Origin: Lucifuga dentata
Taxonomy: Eukaryota; Chordata; Actinopteri; Ophidiiformes; Bythitidae
Assembly (NCBI GenBank): GCA_014773175.1
Contig: VXCM01000306.1
Span: forward strand, 96,001-160,000
DNA length: 64,000 nucleotides
Reading direction: 5' to 3'
Under the pieces are notes generated by a model. That model saw only the letters and a program-made list of their open reading frames with translations. It made no database searches and had not been told where the DNA came from. Position numbers and translations under genes: made by a program. Below are positions 1 through 14,200 of this stretch, one piece after another; position 1 is the first letter of the stretch, and each line of letters opens with the position of its first letter.

Positions 1-262
1 CTTTATATTCTGAACAGATTCTACACTTTGCTGTCCTCATGAAAAAAACTAATGGAGAGAAGAAAACATGGCAAACAGAAGGAAGGGAAGGAAAGGATGC
101 AGAGAGATATAATCTTATAACATCGTTCTGGGCTATATTTAGTCCTGAAACAAATATGGCTAGTGGACCAAAGGCTAGAATACAAACCACAGAAAAACAG
201 TAATAACGGTGAAGTTACAGGAGGAAAAAATGCAGGAATTGATGTAAACAGACACTATGGGA

Positions 263-298
<36 letters not shown>

Positions 299-3200
299 CA
301 ATGAAACAATAAAAATGCAAATGAAAGGCATAAAAAAAAACACAAGAAATCAAGAGAATTGATGGAAGAGAAAGGGAATGAGCTCGGGAGAGTGCCAAGA
401 AGAAGGGAGGAGATAGCTATAGGTGCAGTATAAAACTCAACATCCCATACATTGTCACGGATATTTGCTATCTCTGAAAGCTTTGACAGGCACTTGGATC
501 AATACTTGTCTGCAGACTGAATGTCCTGGCTCTCACTTCATGAAGAAAATAGATAGTTGGATCTTTGATTGAAGAAAAAAACACAAGAGCAGTGTGGGGG
601 AAAAAAAGAAGGAAGAGGAGCAGTGGGGAAAATAAAAGCAAGTCAAACGAAGGAGCAGAGAAAAGAAGGGGGAGGACTGTTTTCACCACAACTGTTTTAG
701 CTATTAGCATGGAGGAGATTACTGTGCTGAGGAATTTGCATAAACATGTTTTTTCATTACAGCCCCCATTGTTCATGATTAATGAGATTAAAATTGCCTT
801 CATGCACAGATTCAAGGATGTAATAACAGCTAATTGCTTGTCGCTTTCTAAATTAGAAGTTGTGTTGTTTGATGTTTGCTTCAAAATAGATTTACACAGA
901 GATGAAGGAGCGATTTCCTGATAGACACTATGGATGCTAAAAGTGTGGGAAAAAGGAAGGAGGTTGGAGTGAAGGAGAGAAGAAAGAAGAGATGTAGAAA
1001 CAATTTAATACCAGTAAAGCACTGCAAATTGAGCTGTATAAATTTAGAACGTGAAAGTGGTGAAAGAAAAGAAAGAAAGGAGACACCTTATAAGGACTGT
1101 GGAGGACTGTGTGGAAAAATTGAGACAAAGATGGTGAGATTAAGGTTTATACAAGAAGAAAAAAGAAAATGAAAAAGGAGAAATAAATAAACGGGTAGAG
1201 GTTTAGGGGTAAAGTGTTATAGAACCTGAAACCATAATTCCAATGGGAGAGGAGAGTGAAAGAAATTGAAGGAGTGGAGATTGGATTCAAGTGGAATAAG
1301 GAGAGAAGAGGAGATGGTGAGGGAATTATGACTAGAGAGAGAAAGAGGGAGAAATAGGCAAGAAAAATGAGCAAGACAAACAGAGAGGGAGATTGCTTTG
1401 AATGCTTTAGATGTGTTAGAATTGAATCAATGGCAGCCGGCTGTAAGCTCTGATAACGCTTTGCCTCTAAATATAACAGGCTCTAAGATGGCCTGATATG
1501 GACACAACAGCAGACAGAGAGAATAAAGGAGGGATCAGAACAGTGAGGAGAGAAAGGCATGATAAAAAAAAAAATTAAAATAAAGTCTGTATATGGGAGA
1601 ATGTGAAAGCTCATCATCAACACTCACCAGTTGGCAATTTTCCTGCAATAAGCATGAATGTGCAAAACACACAGTTACATGGCAATATGCATAAAGACGC
1701 CAGCACTGACCACACACATATACATGCCTGCAGCTCACAATGTACACAAGAACTGACACACACAAACAGCAAAGATCATATCGCAACCTCTCAATCATCT
1801 CATAAAAGCAACAGTCAAGAACCTTCCAGCACCAAGACCCATCTGCCCAGATGCAGAGACCCACTTTTAGAGCTCATCTCTGGTTATGAGCAGGAAGCGA
1901 TGCCCTGGAGGTGTGGAAGTCAACTCCAGACCACCACCCCACTTGGGCCCATGACACAGCAGGTGTCAGTGGCAGTGATGGAGTGACAATGTCCCCTCTG
2001 GGTGAAACTAAACCCTGAACACACATCCCTCACTTTTCTCTCATCTCCTCTTTCTCATCTGCTATTCTTTTTCCAGCACCCCCATGACACCCTGCTGTTG
2101 ACAACTGTCTCTCTGCAGCACTGCACATACACACACACATACTCTTCGGCAAGAAAGACATATCCCCTGTGGTGATGATATGCTGTAATACATCCATACA
2201 TCCCCATATATGCAGAACACACACACACAGAGAAACTTCCAGAAGCGTGTTTTAGCATCACAACAGAATATCCTTGTATGATGCTGGAGCCCAGCAGTCA
2301 CTTTTGACATCCCTGTGACAAACCTCTCACAGATACACACAGATAAAAGAGAGAGAAGTGTGTTAGACTAGTCATGCTTGCTTTTACCTGGATCCCCTAT
2401 TTTTCTTCCATCTCTCCATCATTCTCTCCATCCTCTTATGATAGCCTACAAAGAATCAGAGAGGAGCATGGTATCATTAACATCCAGCATGGAAAATTAA
2501 TTAACGCGGAGGTCATTAACTCCTGTAAACAAGACACTACTTCTGAGGTACATCGAGTGTGTGTGCGTGCGTGTGTGTGTATGAATAATGAAGGTGAGTC
2601 TCTCAGGACCTGTCTCCCAGCTGAATCTCTTTAGGCTGATTCAGAGGCCAGTTACATCAGGCAGCTGCACTGCAGTTTCTATTGAAGCTTCAAAGCTAGA
2701 TGTGCTATTGTTTTTGTGTAATTTATATGATTTTAGTTTTATTGAAGCACATGAACCCACTGAGGTTTCAAAATGATTTACCACCATATCTGAGAAAATT
2801 TACTTTAAGCTTTAACATCTTAAAATGGTTCTACTTTTATAGTTTGAAAAACAACTCCTGAATCAGGTCAGATAATAATTAAACTTCATCAACCATAAAA
2901 AGACCTGGAGTAAAGGTAGACAGAAAAAGAGGAGAAATAGCTGGAGGAAAGGTTAGAGGAAGAGTGAAGCCATTTTATTCCTCCTGTTCAGTTTGAGGTG
3001 CAGTCACTTTCCCCCTGAACTCACACTCATATACATATGCATACATATGCACACATATATATATGCACACACCAAATCCACTTACTGCTGAGTAGTGTGG
3101 ATGATATTCCCAAAGGAGCTCCCAAAGCTGCCGAGCACAGAGGTGATTATTAAGCTTCGTTGTATTGCTGATTCTTCTTCTTCTTGCTTCATTTTACAGA

Positions 3201-3440
3201 TTTTATTGTTGTGCCTGAATGGGAAAACACTAAGATGTATTAGGATATTTAAGTATCTCCTTGTAGGCAAGTCAGCATCATCTGTTTCACTACATCTGTT
3301 TTGAAAGTGCCTGTCAAATGCAGTGATTGAGTTACATCCACAGTATCACCCACAAAGACTGGAGCTATGCGTAGCTGCTACATCGATGCAATGGCTGCCC
3401 TCTAGAGTTTAAAATAGGTAATGTTGAATAAACAGGTGAA
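1..3440. other. Intergenic sequence, no gene recognised
   Basis: I see no exon with splice sites and protein-like codon use. The stretch is AT- and purine-rich, with a (GA)n run at about 268-296, short CA runs near 2219-2228 and 2560-2580, and ATATGCACAC-type repeats at 3030-3070. The open frames here are simple-sequence products. It lies downstream of the C4orf50-like gene; the next gene to the left is outside the window. Confidence 0.6.
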
Positions 3441-5088
3441 GACAATTAGTTGCTATATAAACATTTATTCACTGTACAGTTGTAAGGAATTAAAAGTAAA
3501 TCAATATGAGTTACTGATAGAAAAATAACTTTGCACTATGGTCAGTCCACACCCACACATAAACTGCAAACTGATCATCATCATCATCATCATTATATAG
3601 TGTGTATGTTATGAATACATTGTATAAAACAAAAACAACATGAGCGTGCATACATATCTATCAAAAACCTATTAAAAGAGGCATTGAATGAAAAAAGCAT
3701 CACTCATACAAAGACATATGTAGTATCAGTTTGTATATACCATTGGCATATTTTAATAATATATTTTACAAAAAAATAGCTGTCATAATCTCTTTTCTGA
3801 TCATGTTCTAGATTTCAGTTAATAATTGTGTGCAAATTTCAGAACTAAAATAAAATCTGGATTCTGTGATTACAGAACAAAAGGAGTGGGGGAAACAAAT
3901 AGAAAAGTCTTTGGAATGAATCATATTCTGTCATATTTGGCTCAATGTCTGAAAATCAAGTAAGATGACCTGCAGGTACATTGTTGTATCAGCACATAAT
4001 ACAGTATATCAGCTATCAAAAAGGCATTTTATAAATGTCTCTTGAGCCAAGCATTTATTCTACAGAGTCCATCGAGGCAGCAGTGGGATTTGTAATGAAA
4101 CAATATTAATGACACATGAGCTATAAGTGTTTCACACAGTATAAAAATGTGCAGCAAACACAAACATCCATCCAACATTTTCGATGTCTGTCATCAACAT
4201 TGTTAATAAATGTTTGTGTTACAGGCGTTTGATTGATCTTGGCTTCATAAACAGTCAACTACTCCTTTAACAGTTTGCTGGGTCTTGTGTTGCATTTCTC
4301 TGATTATCAGCCACTCTGGCTTTTCGTCTGACAATCACTCTGATCAGCATTCACAATGTCTTATCCATTAAGGATGTGAAGTCAAAGGGTGGGACTCAGA
4401 AACAGGAACTTCTTCCAAAAATTGACACAGGTGAAAATTCTGTCCTGCCACAGACTTGCAAACACACTCAAAGCGAGGGCGAAAAATCTTCGTTCTTCAA
4501 TCTTCTTACATGGTTCTTTGTGTGAAGTCTTCAGAGGATGCCACGAGTCACTACATGCTTATTGGTTGGTAATGACCATGCGAGATGAGCATTTCTGATT
4601 GGTTGACCATTGCCTCACAGAAACCGTTGTGACAAGGGTTGTACGGCATTGTGACAGTGGCCCTCTCATGCAGATTCAGCTCTTTGCTGGGTTGGAGGTT
4701 AGGACAGTCCCTCAGAGCCTAAAGCTATAGATGACCGAACACTAAAGGACAGACATAAGGACAGTACATACAGGACACAGAGAAAATGTACTTTGTCACT
4801 GCACTGTATCAAACTTTGAAACAAAGTAGACAGAGACACACAGGACACTGAGGAAAATGAAAGTAATCATATATAAAAAAAAAAAAAAAAAATTGTTAAA
4901 GCCTTATTAAACTCAATATACATGCAGATACAATTTACCATTCTAACTCTGTCCACTAGTGATGAAGGTTGTCACTGAGGAGTTACCCGCAATCCAAAGA
5001 GACAACAAGAATACATCCAGAACACTTCCAAACTGGATGTAATTATGAGTAAACAGGAAAGAATGAGAGTTAATAGTACAGGACGTAC
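3441..5088 (-). other. Probable 3' UTR of the C4orf50-like gene
   Basis: The stretch after the stop codon at 5089 has no further coding exon. Candidate minus-strand AATAAA signals (TTTATT on the plus strand) are at 4054-4059 and 3464-3469. The farther one would give a UTR of about 1.6 kb. The end is inferred from these hexamers only. Confidence 0.35.
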
Positions 5089-5286
5089 TCATTGATCAAG
5101 GTCATTGCGATGCTTGTTGTAGCCAGGGCACAGCGGCTGTGAGTCAGTGTGGCTGGATGGACGATCTTCTGTCCTGACTGAGGCTCTGTACACTGCATGG
5201 ACACTGTTTGAACTGAGACCATTAGAACCCAGAGTCTGGACACTGATGTGGACTGGGACACTCAAGCCAAGATTCTCCAGGATACA
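5089..5286 (-). CDS. C4orf50-like coding exon 16 (FN3-like domain end, stop)
   Basis: Acceptor CTTTCCCAAG. It encodes the FN3-typical ILENLGLSVPVHISVQTLG and SNGLSS turn, then a short polar tail ending in TGA at 5089-5091. Confidence 0.75.
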   Translation of the reverse strand, partial: CILENLGLSVPVHISVQTLGSNGLSSNSVHAVYRASVRTEDRPSSHTDSQPLCPGYNKHRNDLDQ

Positions 5287-8200
5287 CTTGGGAAAGAAAA
5301 GAATTATCATTATTATGATTTTTTTTTTTAAGTGATAATAGGAGACACAGCTATGGTGAGTTTGTAAACCATCTCATACCTTGGTGCAAGCTGAGCTCAT
5401 GACAGATTTGTGGAATTCCCCATCTACGAAAACCTGAAACATAAAAAGAAAAATTACATAAATCTTCAGAATCTTTCAAAAGTCCACAGATTAATAGAGT
5501 TTGACACAGCAGAACCAATATTGCCACTCTGGTCTGCATACCCTGTATCCATACACAAACGTGCCATTACTGCAGCCCAGCTCATCGAGTGGCGGCCTTT
5601 TCCAGCCAATCATGAGGCTGCTCTGACCGACTGTTTTGATGACCTCTACAGAGCCCACCTCTGCTGGAGCATCTGTAAGAGATCAGACAAAAATAAGGCA
5701 AACAAAACCTCGAGTTCCCAACTTTCATGCTAACGCTGTACATGCAGGATTAATATAATCACTAATATAATATAATATAATATAATCTACTTCTTTCCTT
5801 TGTTTATGGCCTTGTGATTTGATAAAGGTCTAAAGACATATGAAAGTGTTAAGTGGGTAAAAAAAAAAAAAAAAAANAAAAAAAAAAAAAAAAAAACCAA
5901 GACAACATTAAAATGCCAGAATCAGTGTTGGAATGTGATATGTCATTTTCTCGTGAAGAGCAGAAACAAACAAATGAAGCCCTTATCAATGCTGCATTTG
6001 ATTGCATTAGTGTGCAATCAAATCCTAATGCACTACAGCCTTAGAACATCAGCGCAGTACACACAGAGGCTATAACAGTAAGAAAATGGTGTCTATTGTG
6101 CGGTACTGTGTGTTCTTTACCTGGCTTTGGCCTTGGTGTTGTAGCTTTCTGTGGAGTAGCAGTGGATTTTCTGGCAGACTTGAGGGATCTCTCAGGAGAG
6201 CGAGGGGAAGATTCAGTGCAGGATACAGCAGATACAAGGCTGTCATATCCTGGTGCAGCACCTTCCATTTTAGAAATCATTTTAAAACTATTAGACTTTG
6301 GGGCAGTTGATATATTAGGGGCAGGCGTGTCTGAGGCAGTGGTTTCAGAACACATTAAGACCTTAGGAACAGTAGCTGCAGGAGTGGTGGTTGTATTCAT
6401 AGAGGCAGTGGTCCTCAGAGTAGGAGTAGTAGGTTTAGTACTATCTGATACTACAGGGATAGCAGTACTTTGCCTTGTAAGTCTTGGGGATATTGATGAA
6501 CTTGGAGTAGCATCCATTTCAGTGACACTGCTTGAGGTGGATTTGGCCTTGCCAGGTGTCGCAGTGGGAATACCAGAGGTGGAAGAGGTTGCAGTAGTAC
6601 AAACATTGGCTTTCAGCAGAGGGTGAGTAAACTTGCTGGAGCTGAATGTAATGTTGGCAGATCGAGAGGTGACTGCGGTAAAAAGTGTTGTTGATGGTTT
6701 AGTTGTTACTGCTGGAGTGAGATTCGTGGTGACAGGATTTAGATTATTCACAGTGAGGTTCTCTGCAGAGACTGAAGATGACAGACTTTTCCTGGGTTGC
6801 TGTCCTCTTCCTCTGCTGACTGGAGCCTTTGGAATACACACAGAGGGATTATTACATATATACATGAGCAGTTCAAAATCACCTCGGAATTTTAATATTT
6901 TAGATAGAAATTGCTAATTTTATTCACCAGTGGCATTAAATTAAAAACAGGAAAAGAGGGAGAAGGCTGAGATGCACAACTGCCCAAGAAGATAAGTCTG
7001 TAGTGTGAGAAACAGATGCATTCGAGGTTGTTGATTCCTCAAATAGTACACGCCAAATATCAATGTCATCTGCAACAGTGATACTCTGGGATACTCGCCA
7101 ATGCAGGTATCTGAAACTGGCAATTTTTTTTTTTTAAAGGCTCAAATGGGCAAAAGAACACAGACAGCGGACGATGGATGACTTTTCTTCTTCTTTGCCA
7201 GTTTCAGATATGGCTTTTTCTTTGAAACTCTGCCAGTATATTTCTTTGAGGAAAACAAATTCATAAACAATCCATGTCTACTATATATTAATAAATATTC
7301 ACAAAATGCTACAGTGTACCTGATAGCTGCTCAACAGAGTCTTCTGCAATTGCTCATGTAGGTTGATGATCTTCTCAGGACTACTGAGCCTCTTGCTCCG
7401 ACTGACACAAGTGCCTGAGGAGGGAGGAAGAGTAGGACTTTGGGAAGACCTCCTCCCCTGGAAACTGGCTGGACCTGGGGAGGACCCCCTTTTCATCTCT
7501 GGATTAGATAAACCCAATTTCTCTGGACAGCTGGTAACCTGGATTGGTCCACTATTAGAGGGAGTCAGCTGTGGTGGGATTAAGAGTTATCATAGTTTGG
7601 CTCACAATTTTTAAGTAACTATTAATTGTGCTTTGAGTAGCATTTTAAATTATTAAGACAGTGTCAAATAATAGTAAAATGTACTATAGATGGCTAATAA
7701 ATGCTCCCCATCTTTTCACAGTTAGTTTCGTTTGCTTATGGAAATTATGTCATAAAATTAATACACTATTGATTTATTGCCATAAAATGCTACACCTAGA
7801 TCCTTTAAGCAGAGATATTCCGAAACAGAACTTAAAAAACAAATATATACTGTTTGTATTATCTCACCTGTGATGTACTGCTCAACACCATCACATTACT
7901 CAAACTCTCCTTGAGTGCTGAGTCAGCAGGTAATGGCACCACCTGGACACTGGCGCTCTCTTGCACTGACGACATTGCCACTGATGAGCTGGCGTTTTTC
8001 TTCAGCGTTCCTGTTGGTGAAAGTGTGACATCACCCCTGCAGGCTTCAGCATTTGTTGTGGGCTTATTAGTGGCTACACAGGTGTGGTTTTCGCTTTTCC
8101 CTCCACATTCAGGTGTGGATCTGTTTTTTTGTTGCTGTTTTCCAGGTATTAACATGACAGAGCAGCTCTGATCTGATGTGAATCCATTGGTGTAGTCCTG

Positions 8201-11200
8201 AAATTTACAAATAATTCCTGATGTAATTCCATTGCTGCAATTGTGGGTCTTTAAAGTGCTTCCAGGTGTGAATGTTGCAGTGTAGTCCTGCAGGGCGGCG
8301 TCACTGAGCAGCTGCTCCACCTGCTGTGTGAGCGTGGGGTCCACACAGCCCTGCCTCTGCATGGCTTTCATTATGTGAGCCAGCAGACTGTTCCTCTCTT
8401 GACACTTCACCACCAGGCATGACAGCTTGGCCTGTTATTGGACAAAACACCTGTCAGTCAGTCAATAACTAATAGAAGACCAAACTACGATCAGAAGGTC
8501 TTAAAAAAAAAAAAAAGACAATAATAACATGATGCGGCTAGACAAGATTGAGCAAGATGTGAATAGTGTAAAATGTCAGACTGTATAGCACACAATCATA
8601 AAGGAAAATGAAACGCCATGTGTAAAACACCCCCTTCCCCACTCACCTTTAAAGGAGCTAAATCCAGATCTGCTTGGCTTTTCTTTTTCAGAAGTGCATC
8701 ATACTACAAACAAAAGCAAAGTAAATACAAGAAAACTGTCTAACACACATATAAAAACAGATCAGCTGTTTTGCCTATAACACTATGAAGATTGTAAATT
8801 GGCAGCTGACGGGTTACCTTAGCTCTGATGTCGTTGTAGCGTGTCCGGAGGGACATGAGTGTAGCGCTCAGCTCATCCTTGCTCCCCTGACCTTTTTTCA
8901 TAGCGATATACTCAGAGTTCAGCTCCCCTAGAGCCACTGTCTTTTGGGTTTAACACACACACACACACATATAGGAACAGATCAGACAGATCTGACTTTT
9001 TTCAGAGAATTGTCTTTGCATTTATCTGTTCTTTGAATTCAAAATGAGGAATGAGTTGCACTTGGACCTGTTTCTTCACTTTCTGTAATCAAATTTTTAA
9101 GGACAAATTTTTTTAAAAAGTGCAATTATTGAGTTAATCTACCAAAAAGAAGTCACACATAAAAAAATAATAACCTCAGTGAATATCCATCATTAGCTAT
9201 TTCAACAGCTATAAAAAAAAAAAAAAAAAANAAAAAAAAAAAAAAAAACTAAATAAATAAATAAAAATACAACCTCTGCACTCACTTTAGCTTTGAGCTG
9301 AGCTGTGAGAATGTTGTGTTGCTCCTCTATCTGTGCCTTCAGTGACAGTGCGTCTGCCTTTTCCTTAGCCAGGCCTGTCAGTCTGCTCTGCAACTCCTTC
9401 ACCTGCACCACACACATCAACTGCTTTACACACACACACACAAGAATCAGTGTTTTCATTTGGCTCTGTACCTGGAGGGAAAGCTAGTGAAGAATGATAC
9501 TGCAGTCCCAGGTGATACCAGGTAAACAAACTGGAAATGGGAGATCAAACTAAGGGATTTATATAGTAAATATTTAGGGATATTTGCATGGTCTTATGTA
9601 AAGTAAAAAGGTTGTGGTAAAATGCTGAAATAGTTATTATTTTTAATAGATATCTAGGTGCATACCTGTGTTGTGAGGTGGTCATTTTCCTTTCTGGTTT
9701 CTTCCATCTGACTGACTACATCTGTCATTCTCATCACCTTGTTAGCTGCTTGGGTTGCCTTCCTCTCCGCCTCCTCCCTCCTGGTTTTGGATTCATTCAG
9801 TTCACAGTACAACCTCTTAGTCTACATGCAGGTCACATACACATGAAAAACATACAGCATTAGTGTAAAAATGAAAACAAGGAAACACATTATTACACCA
9901 TCAATATTGAAAATCCTCAAATTTGGCTCTACGGCAAAAATGTGCTAATCTGAAAGTATGTCAATAGTAAATACAGCAATCTTCCATGCCTATAAGAGCT
10001 CTGTATTAGCATCATGAAGCCGCTGTGTTTTTAATCTTTCAGACTAAAGGATTACACTGATAAAAATACAATGAACAAAACGTGTTTTGAATGTTAATCT
10101 CTGCTGCTCCAGTGACTCACTGTCTTCACTGGAGTTACTAAAGTTAATCTTCCTTCTATTACAACAGCAAAAATACCCTGAAAGGTAAAGGTAAGGGGAA
10201 GTTCACACTCACTTCTAAATGTGCCTTGTCCAGTTCCTCCTGTGACCTCTTAAGTTCTGCCCCCAAAGCTTCGATCTCCCTCATCAGATCACTTTGTTCC
10301 TGTTTTCCATCCAAACCGTTTTTTGAAGGTGGAAGATAATCGCATTAAGCATTCAATATAATGGTATATGATGAATCATTATTCTGATAGGATTTAAATG
10401 AGGTATGAATCACATCACTCTTCATACCTGTAAAGTTTTTCCTTTGTAGGTATTAGTATGATTTCCTGGTGTAGCATGTTGTCCTCCCCCATCTACCTCT
10501 TCTGTCTTCTTTGTCATACTAGCATGGTTTTGATTGGACAGTTCCAGCTTCTGATTCCTCTTCTCTAGTTGTGATTGGTCAGGGATAATAGCAGCCTGTA
10601 AGTTATCTCTCTCCTCTCTTAGGCTCTCAAGTAATAACATTAAATGCTTTTCTTCCAGTTTCAAACAAGTGATTGAATGTTCAGTTCTATCCTTTTCCTC
10701 TTTCAAACTGCAAATGGACTTTTTCAGGTTGTTATGTGCTTCTTCCAAAGTGGAATATGATTGTTCCTGGTCTCTTTGTTCTTTAAGACATGTGAGAGAA
10801 TCTGTCAGTTCATCTCTCTCCTGTTTCAAATTAAGCACCACTTGGCTTAACTGCTCACTATCTTCCTGTAAACTTTGTAGTGATTTCATAATTTTATCTC
10901 TCTCTTCTTTTTCACCCAAGAGAGATTTGAACAATTTCTCTTTTTCTGCTTTGAGACACGATAATGACTTAGTTAGCTGCTCTTTCTCTTCTTTCAGGCT
11001 ACTCATGGACCTAATAAATTGCTCTCTCTCGTCTTTCAGCCCACAGTTTGTCCTGGTTAGCTGCTCTCTCTCTTGTTTGAGACTAGCCAAAGATCGAATG
11101 ATGTTATCTTTCTCCTCCTTCTGCCCCCAAACTGTCCGAGTTAACTGCTGTTTCTCTTCTGTCTGCATCTGGACTGACAGAGCTACTTCTCTCTCCTGCT

Positions 11201-14200
11201 CTCTCAGAGAGTTTATGGAGCCAGTCAGTTCCTCTTGTTCTTGTTTCAGACTCTGGAGCGACTTGTTCAGCTCCTGGACTTGAGCAGTCAGTGAGTTGAC
11301 ATGCAGATTGGCTTGTGGGCCGTCACGCAATGAATGATAGCGATCTTTAGCTTGAGAACCAAATTCTGAAGCAGTCAGACATTCCGTTGCTTGACTGGAC
11401 CCTGACTGTGGTTCTTCTGCTTGTAGTACACTGTCCACCAAACTTTCCATGCATTCTTCTAGATTGTTCTGTTGAAAACTCTCTGTACACAGAATTACAG
11501 CTGTATTTTTACTTTGCAACTGACATCCAAGCATCTCCTTATTAGGTAGTAAATGATAACTTTGTGATTCCTCTGCATGTTGTCTGCTCTCCTCTAACCT
11601 TTGCTGCAGCTCCATGATAGTATTCAGGTCATCCTCAGTCTTCTTAGTGAGCTCTGTGATCAGACAACTTTGTTCCTGGTTCTCCTGCTCCAGCCCGACT
11701 CTGTCTACCTCTAGCTTGGAGACCTGCTCCCTCAACTGCATTTGCTCCCTCTGGATCTCCTCTTCTCTGAGTTCGATGTGGGTCAGAAGCTCCTGGATCC
11801 GGTCAGCCAAGGCCCTGTTCTCCTGATTCAGGGCCTGGACAAGATCATCCTGGGAGAGGGCAAGGATGGTATCTTTGGTGAGAGAGGACTCGAGATGGTC
11901 AACTCCATCACAGGGAGATGGTGCGCTCTGTGTTAACAAGCTTGTAATCTATGTATACAGAGAGGTAGAATTTGATCAGTGATATAGTGAAACAGCATTT
12001 TTTTGTAATTTAAGATGGTAATGTTGTGCAAAGTTGTAAGCATGCCTGAAATACTACATTATATTCTGTGGGAGTTTGCTGGAAAAGAAATCATTTTGGA
12101 AAACTGCTATGCCTGTAAATACCTTTTCTCTTGATGACTCCTGCTCCATCTCTGCTTCTTGTTGCTCTGCATGTTTCCTGAGTTGTAATTTCAGATTAGC
12201 ATTCTCCTCAACCAGCCTCTGAAGCTGCTCCTGGGAGTGCTGCAAGGCGGCCTCCAGACGCTCCTGCTGATCTTGAAGGATATCAAGCTCTTCTGTCCCA
12301 AACCCCAAGCTCCTGTACGCTTCCCTCAGTGCATCAGATTCCTCACTTGGACTTTCCTCCAGGTTTAAAATCCCTCTGGAGCACCAGGTTCCCAGATTAA
12401 ACTCTCCCACTTCAACTGTCTCTGTAGTCAAGGAGGGAGACTGGAGGCTTGGGTTTGGCTTGGAGGTAACGTGGGCTGAGAGGTACAGAAGGTCATTTTT
12501 AGATGAAGGCAGAATTTCTGATTTGGCAGATGAGGAGCGATCCTCTGTGTTTTTCTGTTGGCTCGCTGCTGTAGACTGGTGGCGAACAAGTGAAATTGCA
12601 GCTGAATGTGTCTCGTCCGAGTTCAGATGGACCTGCACAGAGAATCATTTACATGTTTCATAGAAAAATTTTGGAATCACTGACTCTCTCAAGTCTCTCA
12701 TTCTCCAAACAATGATACAGAGTTGCAAGTGCACAACTTAGGTGCACATGCACGCACACATGCATACACTATCTCTAATGAAGCACACTAATTAGGATTT
12801 TTGTGATGCCAAAATTGCCACATAGCTGCAATTTAGTCTCTTAGAAATGCAGAACTATTATCCTCCTTATTACATTAAATTTCATAACAATAATCCTAAT
12901 TCATGACTCAATCAATAGGATATCCCTATCAGACACACTTATATAAGCTTTTACAATGGGGTAAATGATTATGTAACACTAAATCCCAGCAGCAAAGCAA
13001 TTACTCTGGGGGAGAATTCACTCTTTTTATGCGTTAAAACCATGTCATGTTAATTTAAGAAAGAATTATCATTTGGGTAAAAAAAAATAGCCATAAATTA
13101 ATTGAACATTTATTTATTCCTATGGAACACATTTGAAATGAAAAATGAATCAAACGACTAAATCTACAATAATGTGTCCCAGACTGATCAAACAGTTGAA
13201 TCTGAACAAAAATAACTTTCTTGATATGTACAGACCCTGATCAAATACTGAGTATGCTGTGTTACCTTTCCAGAGGTACCTGCTGAAGAATGGCCCATGT
13301 TCTTTGTGAGAGCCTTGAGAAAACCAGCAGCTGGACTGGGGCCGGGAGAGTTGGTCTCAGGACTCAGGCATGTAGACTCTGGGATTGCGGCTGCTGCTTC
13401 CCTCAGGCTCTGCTGGAGTCTCTGGTTCTCCTCTCTCAGCTCTTCAACCTCCTCCATCAGGGAGCGCTCAGACAACTTCAGCTGGTGGACCTCCACCTTC
13501 ATCTCCTCCACCTTGCAGCCTAAGAAGTGGCTGTTCTCCTGGGTCTCCTGGAGTTGTTCCAATAGCCCCCTCTGCTCTGCCATCCCGTTCTCCTCTCTCT
13601 CCAGCAGCACCCTGAGGTCCTCCTGCAAGCTAAGAATGAAGCCTTGCAGTCTGGCCTCATTTGAACTCTGGTTTGTGTCTTTGTCTCTTCCTCCTTCCAT
13701 TTCTTTCTCTATCTTCCCCTCATCACACTCCCGCCCTGCTTCTCTCTGATGTCCAGGATTTCGGTGCCATTGCTTCCTCCTCTCCTCCCTTTTCTCCCCT
13801 TCCTCTTCTCCTTCACCCTCTCCTCTCAGTGAAGGTAGGAGTGGTATGGATCCAGCAGTAATTCTGACTGCACTGATTGTTGTCATTTTAGTAGCTGCAG
13901 CCACGGTCACGTCCAGCAGCTGCTTTTCTAAGGTGTAAACACGGTTCTGTAAGATCTGCTCCCTGTCCCGAGCCACAGTGAGCTTCTGTTGGAGCTGAGT
14001 TTTAAAGTTCTCGAAATACTGGGACTGACGACTCATCTCCTCCTCTTTGGCCTTCAGCTGGTTCTGGCAGCGCTGCAATCGCTCCCTCCATAACCGCTCC
14101 CCTCGCTCCTTCTCCTGAGTCTGGGAGAGATTATGCGGTTATCAGTCTAGAGAAGCTATTATATCTTTAATTATAGTAATACTCAGTTATTCAAATTCCT

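Noticed and set aside
5853..6044. Open frame starting with poly-Lys
   Set aside because: It starts in a gapped A-run and continues into intron; an assembly and homopolymer artefact.
6096..6626. 176-codon plus-strand open frame, Val/Gly-rich
   Set aside because: Antisense of the Ser/Thr/Ala-rich exon 13 of the C4orf50-like gene; no start context or splice sites of its own.
10669..11283. 204-codon plus-strand open frame rich in Ser, Cys and Leu
   Set aside because: It is the antisense of the 14-residue repeat region of C4orf50-like exon 5; the repeat keeps the opposite frame open.
13297..13749. 150-codon plus-strand open frame, Ser-rich
   Set aside because: Antisense shadow of C4orf50-like exon 3.
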